Assembly: GCA_019022495.1 (NCBI GenBank)
Contig: JAFEKR010000007.1
Location: 1,116,001-1,180,000 of the forward strand
Length of the DNA stretch: 64,000 nt
Reading direction: 5' to 3'
Origin: Epichloe hybrida
Taxonomy: Eukaryota > Ascomycota > Sordariomycetes > Hypocreales > Clavicipitaceae
Shown here: in pieces, positions 44,784-56,125 of the stretch
Numbering within the stretch: position 1 is the first letter of the stretch
How the letters are laid out: each line of letters starts with the position of its first letter
Program-made: the position numbers and the translations under genes
The notes under the pieces: generated by a model
Told to the model about the DNA's origin: nothing
Databases searched by the model: none
What the model saw: the letters and a program-made list of their open reading frames with translations, nothing else

Positions 44784-47501
44784 TCATTTCTCATCAAACA
44801 GTGATGACTCCCCAACCCCTTCACCCTTTGGCTTCGGGATAGGCTCCATGCCGAACATGTCATCCGTCTTTAGTGGGTTGGCACCCTCCACTTCTGCAGT
44901 CACTTCGCCGAACAAGAAAGCGTTTCGCTCCCGGCTCATGTTTTTGGATGCCCTTTTTCTGTGCTGCGTGGGAGGGGACTTGGGCCCAGTTCCCGATGAG
45001 GTCTGAGATGATATCGACTCGTCTGGCTCTAGCATCCAGGAGAATGACGACTGGGCTAGGCTAGAACGGGTGGGGATGGCAGCAGGTCGCTTTTGCGTAG
45101 TAGCGATGACGCTGCCTAGCGGATCTGATTGTTTTGAAGGCTCTCCTGGAACCTCAAGCTCCCGAGGTCGAGTTGGTTCAGGCTGGTCGTCCACGGCACT
45201 TGTATCCATCTTGTCTGGGTTGGGGGCATATTCCGACTCTCCGCCATTGGCGCTTGACCTTGACTTGCTGTCACTGATAGACAAGACCGAATTATCAGGG
45301 CCAGGCTGAGTCCTCTTGGCCTTTGTGTTGGTCACGATTTCTTTTGAATTTTCCTCTGCGTCATTCACCAGTTTTCTCGTCGTCTTGTCTTCAGACAAAG
45401 GGGAGAAGGCAGCATCTCCGGCTGCAGTCGAGAAAGTGGGAACGTCCATGGAAGAATCCTCCAGGTATATCTGCACGAACTGAATTTTTGCCGCCGCCAC
45501 CTCTATAAGCTCCAAGCTCTTAGCTTTGTCATCAGATTGGGTCATTGTCACTGTTTTGAGGTTCGTCACAGTGTCATGCAGCAGACTAGCGAGTTGTTTG
45601 TTGCGTTTTTCCATGGCAGCCAATGCCTTCGCTGCGCCCTCATCACTGAGTTCGCCTATAGGGGATCTCTGTGCTTGTCGGGCTTCATTAAAGCTTTGCA
45701 CATTCCGCCTAACTTCCCCCATGGCATCTCGAATCGCCTGATTTATTCCCAGCTTCTCGCCCCTCTCTAATACTCGGTTTGCGCCCTTGGCAGCGCCCTG
45801 GAGAAACGTTTCCATGCTAGGCTGCTGTTGCGTGGACCGCGATGGAGATGTCAGCGATGACCTTGTCAAAGTTCCGCCTAGTCGAAGAGAGTTGGCTGCC
45901 CGTTCGTTATCCCGACTCGAAGATGTGGCTTTTCTGTTGTTCGGGTCTTCCGGCGCCTTGCCCGTATATTTCATGATGAGGCTAGATCCTCCTGCGGGAT
46001 CGAGATGATTGCGCAAATAGGCTGCATCGTCAACAAAAGTCTGTGGACCGTGAGGCTGTTCCGGGCCGGGGTACTTGAGCAGGAGCTGTAAGCAGACCGA
46101 GTAATCTGCTTCAAGCACTAAGCCAAGGCGTCAGCATTTATTCCAGCTTCAAATACAGGAGGGTGGGTATGTTGATGGAGCCTCACGTTGCCATCGAATT
46201 CGAATCAGCATCGCCACGCAAATCAAATCTATCAACTCGAGGGAGGGGTCCATGGCGAATATAGTATCCCACAATACTAAAAGTTGAGGAAAAGGGAACT
46301 CGCGACTGAACAGCAATCGGATCCATCGACTGAGGGAAAAGTCCTGGTTAGCCAACAGACTGTGCCGGCGTTTGATACTTGATCGCCCAATTTGTCCTCA
46401 TCTCCACATACATGAGGAATATTTGTGGTAGAATCTCAATATCAGAGAGATGAGCCGCCAACTCAGGGTCAACTTTTCCAAGGCAGACTTCATGAATGTG
46501 CTTGCTTCTGTCGACAATGGCGGATCGCTGCTCTTGCAGAATGATGGGATCAGTGACACGGCGTGAATGCGATGTCCCATCTGTAACTTCGTAAAAAGAT
46601 TGCGCATGCTCCATCAGTCGCGAGAAGAGAACGTAAGCATCGTGCTCGATGAACGCCGAGTCCAGCACACCAAGCATAGTTTGGTCCAGCAGAGACGGTT
46701 CTTCCAGGGTACCCCTGTCTATAGAATCTTGCTCGAGAGCATGTACCAGCGGTGCAAGCAATTCATGCATGCCTTGGCGATAGCCACCTCTGTCCGGATT
46801 GGCTTTGCAGTATATGAACAGAATGTCCAGAATCATGCCTTGGATGCCCCGCGCATGGTAATTGACCTCATCGGGAAGCCGTTGCACGTCCTGCTGGATC
46901 TCGGCTCTGATTATTTCATCTTGGCGTACAGTGTTCCACGGTGACTAGAGTTCTTGTTAGTGGTTTAATGTGTGCTTTCGCTTGTCTATACGGCACGTAC
47001 CTCGGGATCATCTGCCAGAGGATCCACAGTGAGCTCGGCCAGAGCTTCAGGATGTTGGATATACTTCAGAAAGTGGACTCTCCTTTTCTGGTAAGCTTGC
47101 CTACCGTCTTCCAATGCTTCCATCCAGCTGGAGAGCGAGCCCTTGGTGGACAGCATAAAGACCTGGTCAGGTTGATGTGTCAGCAAAGATGCCGTGTCAT
47201 TTCACTCTCATCCCTCCAGCAGCAAGCAGCAAGCAGCACAGGCACAGGCACAGAAATCGGATGCATGGCTCCACAAACTCACCTTCCAGCATACGGACCG
47301 ACAACCGGACAAGCAAGGACTGGAAGACCCGTTGTGTTTGACGGCGCGATGCAGCTCATCGAGGCTTGTGCTGTGTTTCTGCGTAGTCTGCCATCTTGAC
47401 CTGGAACATCAACAACGGCGTTAGTCCACCCCGCTTCCTATCAGGATTCACACAACGCCCACCGCAATCTGATCTTACTGGGTCTCTTCGAGTGATCTCA
47501 T
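44784..47501 (-). CDS. TBC1D5-like Rab GTPase-activating protein
   Basis: Six exons on the minus strand: 47501-47479, 47400-47283, 47162-47001, 46944-46412, 46329-46187 and 46117-44784. All have GT-AG borders and consistent phases, giving 770 aa. The TBC domain starts with a conserved CLSGCRSVCWKVF and carries both finger motifs: the arginine finger in QQDVQRLPDE (Arg123) and the glutamine finger in GGYRQGM (Gln158). It continues with LPQIFLIRWIRLLFSREFPF and LVLWDTIFA, assembled across the fourth intron. After residue 330 come a helical part and a long Ser/Thr-rich tail. TBC1D5-type proteins inactivate Rab7 on endosomes and work with retromer and autophagy. The GAP residues are intact. It is divergent from the next gene, which also looks like a trafficking factor. 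Confidence 0.93.
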
Positions 47502-47922
47502 GGTGACAGCCTGACGTGTTTACTGGCCTGGCCAACGTCACACGGAGGGCTCCCCTTGCTTCGGCAGAAAACTGCTGTAGACGCAAGTCGATAGGGACGG
47601 GAACGGCGGATGGGCGAGGTCAGTACGAATTAGGTCATGTAGTGGTGAACAAGTTGATGATGGGACGCGGAGGAGGTTGGAGTCAGAAGTCTGGTCTGGT
47701 CTGGTCTGGTCTAGTCTCGTCTAGTTCTCGTCTAGCGCACAGCTCGGCTCCTGCTGCCCCGCGCTCGCGCTCGAGTCCCCGGCAACGGCCCGGCAACGGG
47801 TGACGTCAGTCAATCTGCACGACATCCTCCTGCGTAAAGAGCCTCTACTTGTTTCTGTCGGCCGTCACGCCGTCCATTCATGCCATTTTCCGTCAGCATG
47901 TGCTTTGTATGATTGTTGCATC
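47502..47922. promoter_or_regulatory. Divergent promoter region, Rab-GAP / adaptor-motif protein
   Basis: A shared 420-bp region. It contains a GGTCT/AGTCTCGTCT repeat (about 47693-47727) and a CG-rich part near 47760-47800 with a TGACGTCA palindrome (about 47801), the core of a bZIP/CRE site. Binding is not shown; the palindrome is exact. Confidence 0.6.
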
Positions 47923-49686
47923 ATGTCAGCAGACTTGTTTGCCGAGTTCAACAGTCAAACCGCCCCCTCATCCACTCACCCACAGTCGAACAGTCTATTG
48001 GGAGAACAGCCCAAATCTCCATCACACGATGGCAACTCGGCATCTCATCCGATGCCAACATGGTCATTGTTCCAAAACTCTTCGACTAGTATGAGTGGCT
48101 GTACTCAAGACACCCAACCAACGACCACTGCGCCGCCGCCAGCGGACGATGATGATGGATGGGGGGACTTCGAAGTAGCAGATCAGACTGCAGCTTCAGT
48201 GGCAATACCTGCTCCAACTTCTCAGGCTAACGCTACTATTCCAACTATCGCCGGCTGGGACTCTCTTACTATTGCTTCTGGTCCGCAACAATCCAGGCTG
48301 AATGTCGCTCAGGATTCAACGACAAGCGTGGTGACACATAATGCACTAGATCTCGGTCCCTTTGATAATCATTCGACCCAAAGGCCAGAATCTGACTGGT
48401 CTCAACGGGCATCCAAGACAAGAGTTCGAATGAAGGCTGCGCCAAGTGATCCCAATGTATTATTCGATGCAGACGACTTTGAATTGCAGGATGCAGGCGA
48501 GGATGAAGATGAATCTGACGACTTTGGAGATTTCGAAGCAATAGATCCCACACCCAGAATGAAAGCAGCGGCACCGGTTGCCTCTAGCGTTGCTTCCGCT
48601 CTCGACCTGCTAGGTCTTGATGATCCGCCAATCAAAATACCAAGGAAGAATATGGGAAAGGAGGAGCTACGTGCTTATACAGGCCCATTGAGCTTCGGGG
48701 CAATGTCCACAACGACAAACCCGCAATCCACACAAGTACATTCACATAAGAGTCAGCCCCTGCCATCAGAAGTATCTGATGAACGGCACATCACTGTCAG
48801 ACCAGTTTTGACGTCGAAAAGCTCAAGAACTGCACCGGATGCGAAGAAAAATCCGGCGCCAACGGCCAACATTCCCCTTAGGGCAACATCCGAAGATGAC
48901 GAATGGCCAGCATGGGATGATTTCCCGGGTAGCAACGGAGGCAGCAATGTCGCCCCTGCAGCTAACAAAACGGCTACTTCGAATGATGCTGGGCAGAGTT
49001 GGGTTTGGGGTGAAGGAAAAGAAGGTTGCTCTTCGTCTGTCAAGGTCGACGACAACGTCCCGCCGCCCATAAACGTCCCGCCGCCCGCCATTCTGCTCTC
49101 TGCATTTCCTGAACTATTCAGGAGCGGAGATTTCCTCTTCAAATCCGTGTCGGGCCAAAGCACGACCATCAAGCAGCAAGTTCTCTCAAACCCGAAGACA
49201 GTGAATTTCCTTCGAGGATATGTCCTCATCGCCACCACAGCTGCACGTATTATTGCAGGGCGCAAACACCGCTGGCATCGTGATAAAATGCTCGCCAAAA
49301 GTATGTCCATCTCTGCGGCTGGAGGTAAAGGTATGAAACTTGCTGGCGTGGACAAGACGCAATCTACACGAGAAGATCGCGAGGCAGCGGATGTCGTTGC
49401 CACATGGAAAGAATACGTGGGAAGGCTACGATCTGCCGTGGCAACAGCAAAGTCGACGAATTCGAGGGTTCCAGAGCTCACAGAAAGCCCGCAGATTCAG
49501 ACGGCCAAAATGGTTCCTACGGCAACGAAGTCTTGCATCATTTGTGGTCTGAAACGAGAGGAGCGCGTGACAAAGGTGGATTTTGATGTAGAAGATAGCT
49601 TCGGGGAATGGTGGGTAGATCACTGGGGTCATAGAGCTTGCAAGAACTTCTGGATACAGCATGAAGAACGACTGCGACAACGATGA
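47923..49686 (+). CDS. Protein with WGDFE/FGDFE clathrin-adaptor ear motifs (aftiphilin/Laa2-like)
   Basis: A single exon of 587 aa from the ATG at 47923 (41 further codons are open upstream but begin with GTG). The N-terminal half is disordered and acidic, with two strong adaptor-ear motifs, DDDDGWGDFEV (residues 75-85) and DDFGDFEAID (about 200-209), plus FDADDFE and WPAWDDF. The C-terminal half is conserved and helical: LSAFPELFRSGDFLF, VNFLRGYVLIATTAARIIAG, HRWHRDKMLAKSMSI and AADVVATWKEYVGRLRSAV, and it ends with a CxxC...HxxC pair (CIICGLKRE, HWGHRACKNFW) that may bind zinc. The motifs match ligands of the AP-1 gamma ear and GGA proteins, so a role in trans-Golgi/endosome clathrin traffic is likely, by inference. 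Confidence 0.8.
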   Translation: MSADLFAEFNSQTAPSSTHPQSNSLLGEQPKSPSHDGNSASHPMPTWSLFQNSSTSMSGCTQDTQPTTTAPPPADDDDGWGDFEVADQTAASVAIPAPTSQANATIPTIAGWDSLTIASGPQQSRLNVAQDSTTSVVTHNALDLGPFDNHSTQRPESDWSQRASKTRVRMKAAPSDPNVLFDADDFELQDAGEDEDESDDFGDFEAIDPTPRMKAAAPVASSVASALDLLGLDDPPIKIPRKNMGKEELRAYTGPLSFGAMSTTTNPQSTQVHSHKSQPLPSEVSDERHITVRPVLTSKSSRTAPDAKKNPAPTANIPLRATSEDDEWPAWDDFPGSNGGSNVAPAANKTATSNDAGQSWVWGEGKEGCSSSVKVDDNVPPPINVPPPAILLSAFPELFRSGDFLFKSVSGQSTTIKQQVLSNPKTVNFLRGYVLIATTAARIIAGRKHRWHRDKMLAKSMSISAAGGKGMKLAGVDKTQSTREDREAADVVATWKEYVGRLRSAVATAKSTNSRVPELTESPQIQTAKMVPTATKSCIICGLKREERVTKVDFDVEDSFGEWWVDHWGHRACKNFWIQHEERLRQR

Positions 49687-50192
49687 TGAAATGGTCATTC
49701 GAATCAATGGCTGACCAACAAGCATACGGCATCAGGTACATAGAGGATCAGCTCGTAGACACCCGCATGCAAAACTGGCAATTGGGCAATTGGTCTCCCT
49801 GACTCATGAGTAACGTCCACAATAACATTGCAAGTTATTGGATGGATAGGTTGGTGGGGCAATACATAAAAAGTGATAACCGTCAGGCTTGCGGCCTCAG
49901 GCACTTACACCAGGCTCAATGACGTCTGGTAAGTGGACAGTCGCCTTGTTTCCCCACGCCGACTTTTTCCCGCCTCCTGCAGACCTGCACCCACCACAGC
50001 GCCCCGAGTCTGCCGGGTATCCTCCACTTTTGGCGAGTCGGGTCCTGCAGCAACGTTGAACAAATCCGCCCACTTTCAGCGCGCCTCCGTAAACCTTTCT
50101 CCTCCTCATACATACAAACTCACCACCCCTTGGCATCACTTGCCACCCAACGTCGGCATTTTGACCATGCTGCACATGCAAAGCCTCTCATC
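49687..50192. other. Intergenic, no supported gene
   Basis: The 3' flank of the adaptor-motif gene and the promoter of FZO1. A pyrimidine-rich leader (50090-50130) precedes the FZO1 start. No gene is seen. Confidence 0.6.
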
Positions 50193-52974
50193 ATGAGCCA
50201 CGATTTCTTTACCGGCAAGGGTAAGGGGCCCCTACCCGCCGAGTCAGACGCAGACGCGCCAAAGGAGGCGTCATCGGATACCTCGTCATCGACTCCGCCT
50301 CACTTCATGACCGTTGGCACTGGGCCAACATCCGAACACGCCACGCGACTACAGAACATGATCGATGTCGACTCTGGCTATGGCGGTAGCGTCACGGGCG
50401 AAGACCACCATACGACCTTGACGCCGGGCTCAACCATGAACCTAAACTCGGCAAATCAGCCAGGAGGGGACAGCGCCAGCCATCAGATGTGGTACTTCAG
50501 GCAGCGCGCGATTCTGGGAAGGTCAATACACAAGGTGCTCGACTTATTGCAAAGCTTGCAGCAGATGAACAAGGACTGGCCAGCTCATTATCCCCCCATC
50601 CGACCCACCGACTCTTCAACCTCTGAGAGGTCTTCCTCACGACCTGGCATGGGGCGCATTCACTCCGTGATTGGAGAGTCTTCCTCTTCAGAACCATTGT
50701 CACAGGCCCCGTCTCTCGTACGATCCATGACTTCCATCGATGCCGGTGTCGAATCTAGTCGCGCCGCCGAAACTCGTCCCGTCCCAGAACCACGACTGGT
50801 TTCTCCCCAAATAGCTCAAGAATTATCCATCTTGAAGCTGGATTTGAAATTGGGTGCCTTAAATCAAGCCGAGCTAGTACAATCTCTGGAGAAGAACTCA
50901 ATTGCTTCACTCCTTGATGGCAAAATCAGCTCAAGCATTAAGCATCTTCTGTCCCTCCGGGAGCGCATTGAAGACACTTCAAGTAAAGTCCTCATTACAG
51001 GTGATTTGAATGCTGGAAAATCAACCTTCTGCAATGCCCTGTTGCGTCGAAAGGTTTTGCCCGAGGACCAGCAACCTTGCACGGCCATTTTTTGTGAGGT
51101 CCTGGATGCCAGAGAGAATGCTAGTATCGAGGAGGTGCACGCAGTGCACAAGGACGCCGACCACAGCAGAAACGATGAGTCAACCTACGATGTCTACTCG
51201 TTGGCTGATTTGGAGAAGATTGTCTCAGACAACGAGACTTACACCCAGTGCAAAGTTTACGTTAGGGATGTCCGAGGTGCAAATGAGAGTCTGCTCAATA
51301 ATGGCGTTGTTGACATTGCTCTCATTGACGCCCCTGGTCTCAACTCGGATACAACCAAGACGACTGCCATCTTCGCCAGACAGGAAGAAATCGATGTTGT
51401 TGTGTTTGTTGTGTCTGCTGCAAATCACTTTACACAGTCTGCCATGGAATTTATCTGGGCTGCTGCTGCGGAAAAGGCATATTTGTTCATCGTGGTGAAC
51501 GGCTTCGACAATATCAAAGACAAGGCTCGTTGTCAGAAGCTCATCCTTGGCCAAATCGGGGGACTTAGTCCACATACTCATAAGGAATCATCAGACCTGG
51601 TCCACTTCGTTTCCAGCAACGCTATTCCTACGGGTCCGGCACCACCAGGGGGACCTGGGGCCAGTGGTAGTGGAAATGCCGGCGGAGGTGGCGGCGGCGA
51701 CGGTGATGGCAATGACCCCAACGATGGTGGTAAAGGGAAGAGCAAGGACCTCGACAAAATTCGAGACTTTGAAGCTTTAGAGCAGTCTCTGCGCCGTTTT
51801 GTGCTGGAGAAGCGAGCAAGATCAAAACTTGCCCCGGCACGGACATACCTTCTTAATATCCTCAACGATGTCTACACCCTAGCTACTGTCAATGAAGAAG
51901 TAGCTCAGTCAGAGATAGAGAGGGTTACATCCGAGCTGAAAGAGCTAGAGCCTCAGCTTGCTTCGAGTCAAAAGGCCAAGGCCGAAGTCAGCGACAAAAT
52001 AGATCGCGATATTGAAGGTACCTGCCAGGAGGTTTACGATGACACTCGCGCGGAGCTGAATAATGCCATCACGCAAGCCGGCAAGATGAACTACGATGTG
52101 CCTTACCCTGGCATTTTCAGCGCTTTCCAGTACGCAGACGATATCAAGGAGGCCATGTTATCAAACATCACCAATGCAGTTACTCGTTGTGAGGAGCAAG
52201 CCCGGGTTAGAAGTGTTCAAGGAGTCAATGCGATCAAACAATTAGGTCTGCTGCATGTCGGAGATGAATTTCAAAACTTGCAGTTCCGACCTGATGTCAT
52301 GTTTCGGAGGAAGCGAGATGCGCTGGCGCGCCAAGTCCATGTCCCCACCGAGTTCTGGGATTTCGTGGACTGGTCGACTCTCCTGCAGCGTCAAGAGAGA
52401 TTCGCAGGCACAGGTATGGCACTGACGGTGGCGGGTGCCGTCGTGCCCAAGATGATGGGTATGAGCAGCTGGGTGGATCAAGCATTGATAGCGACACGGG
52501 TCCTAAGTAATGGGAACTTGCGGCAACTTATCCTCCCCGGTATAGTCATTACTGGTAAGTTCTCCCCTGCCCCTGATCGTGCACCGGATGTTTCCTAGTT
52601 GGGTCAGTTCGTTGACTCTTTATCACAGCCATTGCCGGGGCTACATATGTTCTCGGGCAAATCCCCAATTCTCTGCCCCTAAACTGGCTGCCAAGATCTC
52701 CTCGCAGCTCGCCGAACTCGATTACATTCACGCCAACTCGTCTCGAATCTCGTCATCGGTTCGCAAAGTCCTCCGGTTCCCAGCCGACAGCCTGCGCGTC
52801 GGCTTGGAGCAAAGCGTCAAAGAACTAGGAATTCAGCGCGACGAAGCCGACAAAGTGAGGCGCGAGAGCGTCGAAGCGGCCAAGTTTTTCCACGAACTCG
52901 TGGGCAGGTCTCAGGTGCAGCGAAACATGGTTGAGGCAGTGGACTTGGATACGCCTCCGCCAGACGGCCGTTGA
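50193..52974 (+). CDS. FZO1: Mitofusin FZO1, outer-membrane fusion GTPase, with apparent 1-nt frameshift
   Basis: Exons 50193-52554 and 52629-52974, with a GTAAGT/CAG intron. The GTPase domain has G1 GDLNAGKST (from residue 270), G3 DAPG (from 379) and G4 VVNGFDN. A Gly/Asp low-complexity insert (about 485-515) follows, then heptad repeat HR1 and two transmembrane stretches (MALTVAGAVVPKMMG and LILPGIVITAIAGATYVLGQIP, the second spanning the splice). HR2 should follow, but the frame breaks at a CCCC run (52676-52679): upstream NSLP is in one frame and the HR2 part (KLAAKISSQLAELDYIHANS onward, to PPPDGR) is in another. One extra base would restore about 902 aa, the usual size. FZO1 fuses mitochondrial outer membranes. 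As read, the protein would lose HR2; a sequencing or assembly error is more likely than a dead gene. Confidence 0.93.
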
Positions 52975-53875
52975 AGACGGCGCCTCAGTCACGCGCATCA
53001 CAGTTAGACGAGGGAAAGGGGCAAGGAAGGGGGTCTTCAATTCTCCTGAATCCGACGTCACCCTGTCGTCATTTAATCAAGTTAAAAGTTGTAGTTGAGA
53101 TGGAAAGGCTGTCCCATCGATTTGAAGATTTGGCTTTCGTTCGGGGGCAAAGTTTTGTCAGTATGGAGTTCAAGTAAATAGTACACGTTTGAATGATTCC
53201 AGCATCACAGTCCTACAAATATACCCTTGTTAGCATGTCCCCGATGCTGCAACTGTCCGTTGTCCCACGCGGGGAAGGTGGTTCAAGTTTGTTTCCAAAC
53301 CGAGAGCTGAGAGCCAAGTCGTGCGTACGTACCACAGCAGCAACATCACATCAGACCGTCTGCTTAGACACCAAACCCCTGTAATCGTGAGTGGTAGTTG
53401 GCGATTGTGTCTGGTTCTCGATCTACTACCGAGTACGTCTGTAGTACACCCCCCACTGTACGGACTACCAGTCTAAAAAATACATGAAGAAAGAAAGATA
53501 AAGTATTATAATAGAAAAGAATATAGTATTAGGGTTAACACTAAGGGAATCCCCCCTAGCCTATTAAGTGGGGAAATGGCTTAGCTAATGAAGGGGGTAA
53601 TAATTATAGGACCCATGTATATAGCTCAAATAGTTTATTATTACCTTAATCTTATGAGTACTATTACACACCAGAATTTACAAGAGAGGGAAGGGACAGT
53701 GCCAATAATTTACAAGATTGACTTGTCAAAGACACTGTGCACTGTGCGTAGCAACTGGTCCCTTGCACGTGCACAGATTACGTAAGTCAGCCAGACTGTT
53801 GTGTCCATTTATACTTCAATCCTCCATGTCCTCCCTCCACACTCTTCTTTTTCTAGCTCCTGTTGATCTGTCACA
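52975..53875. other. Intergenic, transition to gene-poor zone
   Basis: After the FZO1 3' flank, the sequence from about 53470 becomes AT-rich, with TATTA/TAGGG words (53500-53660) like a degraded repeat. A CT-rich leader at 53820-53870 precedes the small ORF. Confidence 0.55.
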
Positions 53876-54169
53876 ATGCCCAGCGTAGCGGAGTACCAAG
53901 CAAAGTTTGACGAGATCTCAGCCATCCGTCAAGCTGCGAAGAACGAATACTCAATTTCGAATGCTAAGAAGCGGGAGATAGCCGAGGAGTTCCGTGCCGC
54001 TGGTAAGGAACTCCGAGCTGCTTCTGCAGCGGCGATGGCCGCCGCAGCGTCGAAATCTTCCACTGCACACAGAGCCGCTGCAGCGGCTGAGGCAACAGCA
54101 GACCAAGATCTTCCTAATCACAGGGAAAAAGAAATCGGTCAAGGAAAAAAAGGAACTGTGTCGGAGTGA
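53876..54169 (+). CDS. Small Ala/Lys-rich hypothetical protein
   Basis: A frame of 97 aa with a good start context (CACAATGCC) behind a pyrimidine-rich leader. The sequence is helical and charged (VAEYQAKFDEISAIRQAAK) and then Ala-rich (RAASAAAMAAAASK). I do not recognise a family. It could be a genuine small protein, the first exon of a degraded gene (another frame continues to 54182), or chance. The setting, an AT-rich region between housekeeping genes and a biosynthetic locus, favours a lineage-specific or decaying gene. Confidence 0.4.
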   Translation: MPSVAEYQAKFDEISAIRQAAKNEYSISNAKKREIAEEFRAAGKELRAASAAAMAAAASKSSTAHRAAAAAEATADQDLPNHREKEIGQGKKGTVSE

Positions 54170-56016
54170 AGCACGCCTCTGAAGCATCCGCTAATGACAG
54201 CTGTGATCTCGTTCCTACAACGCACCCCATCTTCTTGGGGACCGTAAGACTACACTGGATGCTGACTTCTGCCACTTAAGCCGCTCCTCACTCCGCCCCA
54301 CTTGCCGTCTTTCAATTTCCTGACGCCGTATTTCCTTGTGGTCCCAATTTGGCCCATTATCATCTTGAAGTCATTTCCTGGCCGCAAGGTCCATCACGAA
54401 GCAAAACACGCCCTTCAGGAAGCCTTGAAATACCAAATTCGTGCTCTGTATAGAGCGGATTCGCATGAAAGGGAGGAAGGATTAATCGAGCAAAGCACAC
54501 TGGAACTTAGCCGAAAGCAGCTGCGAGAGACTTGATCTGGGCCACGGAATGGCGGATAGACGGCAACTCGGCATTCAGGTGCTCATCATGGCGATTTTGT
54601 AGATTGACGTATTTGTCGCGTGGAAGGCACAGTTAGGAAATGTGCCACCGCCAGAAATTTGCTATCGCTTCAAACTCTCTGGGATTTGGTCATGTTCCTA
54701 GTCTTAAGCCTGGCAGTCATTGAAAGCAGTATACTTTTTATCTTCGAACAACATCGTGTAGATCTACCTTTGACTTGGCATGTATACAACACCATTCTCT
54801 CGTACTGTATTTAAAGCTAATAGCTCAATTGACCCTATGGTGTATCTTTTCCTCGTCGCTTGTTCTTTACGAGTTGCTTCTGGCTTTACGGAAAGCATAT
54901 CGTTTGATAAAACACCAGGCTAGTATTAACATGAAAGAGCGAAGAGCTGGACGGAATTCTGATGTATCTTTTGTCTCGAGAGACGCCCTTTCTAACGTCA
55001 GTGGCGCTATCCCATGGTGCTCCGTTACGCCTCCCACGACGATATTCCACGCGGACCAAAGCAGTCCGTATACTACCCGGGCCCTTGAGTTAGTATGAGG
55101 CATTACGCATTTGATTCTGTTCTGGGTGTTTTTGAAGGAGATTGATTGGCCGTAGATCTATCCCTCATTAAGAGATTGCTCTGTGTGCGCGGTTTTTTCT
55201 TAAAACCTAACCCCGCTCTTTTTGCACATGAAACCCCGCAAAGGAAACAAATACCGATCTAATGAGCTCAAATGGATTGCCAAAACCATCATTTCTTACA
55301 TCTGCAAGATATTGAAAGCCTATGAGGTGACGCTGAGTCTGAGTGTATTGTGTCCTCAACATTAAAATCCAAGGGAGCGGATTTAGACAGTGGTGCCGGC
55401 GAGACACGCATAAGGTGGCCTCTTATCCACGGGTTATGCAAGCACAGGGACTGATACAGCCCAGACCGGTCTTGTTTTGCATAATTATGGCTCACCTATA
55501 GCCTATAGCATGTGAAAGCTGCTCCAATGTCTGTCGAGAACTCATAGTAGGCAGCTGCAATCTTCTTCTCTCATTCATGCCAATAAATGCAGCGTAACCC
55601 TCTTAGAGAATTTTTTTGTATCCGAAAACGTCCGCTCTGCCGATTCTCCTTCTTGCCGAGCCGTACTAAGGCTGGGCCCTGGTGTGTCACTGCGTCCTCA
55701 GGAAGGGTGCGATGCAGTTTTGTTTCCTTTGTTCCATAAATCTATAGGCAGATCATGTCAGTCAAAGTCTTCTCTGGCGAGTGTCAATATCAAAGATGTT
55801 TGAAGGCTCTGGAGGTCACCAAGTCCTCCCCACTTTTGGGAAAGGACATGGAATTTGCACACTGTGTGGTACAGACACGACTAGACCTATTAAGGCTAGA
55901 CACAGTCTGCGTGATTAGGTAGGTCCCGCCAGGCAGGATCCCCTCCCTATGTTAGAGGAGATTCTTTCCTATCGTACCCTCAGTGTAGGCGCGTTTTATG
56001 TACGCTCTAAGCCGTT
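54170..56016. other. Gene-poor relic region
   Basis: A region of 1.8 kb with no frame above about 107 codons and no domain. Base composition is lower in GC than in the surrounding gene-rich parts. It may contain decayed coding or transposon sequence, but nothing identifiable. Confidence 0.5.
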
Positions 56017-56125
56017 ATGGAATCGATAAACTGTCGAGGCTCCACGTCGCTTTTCTATCGAATTAAACAGGGTGTTTTGCTCAAGTATCCTGTTCCTATC
56101 TGCATAGAAAGCAAGTCCTTTATCC

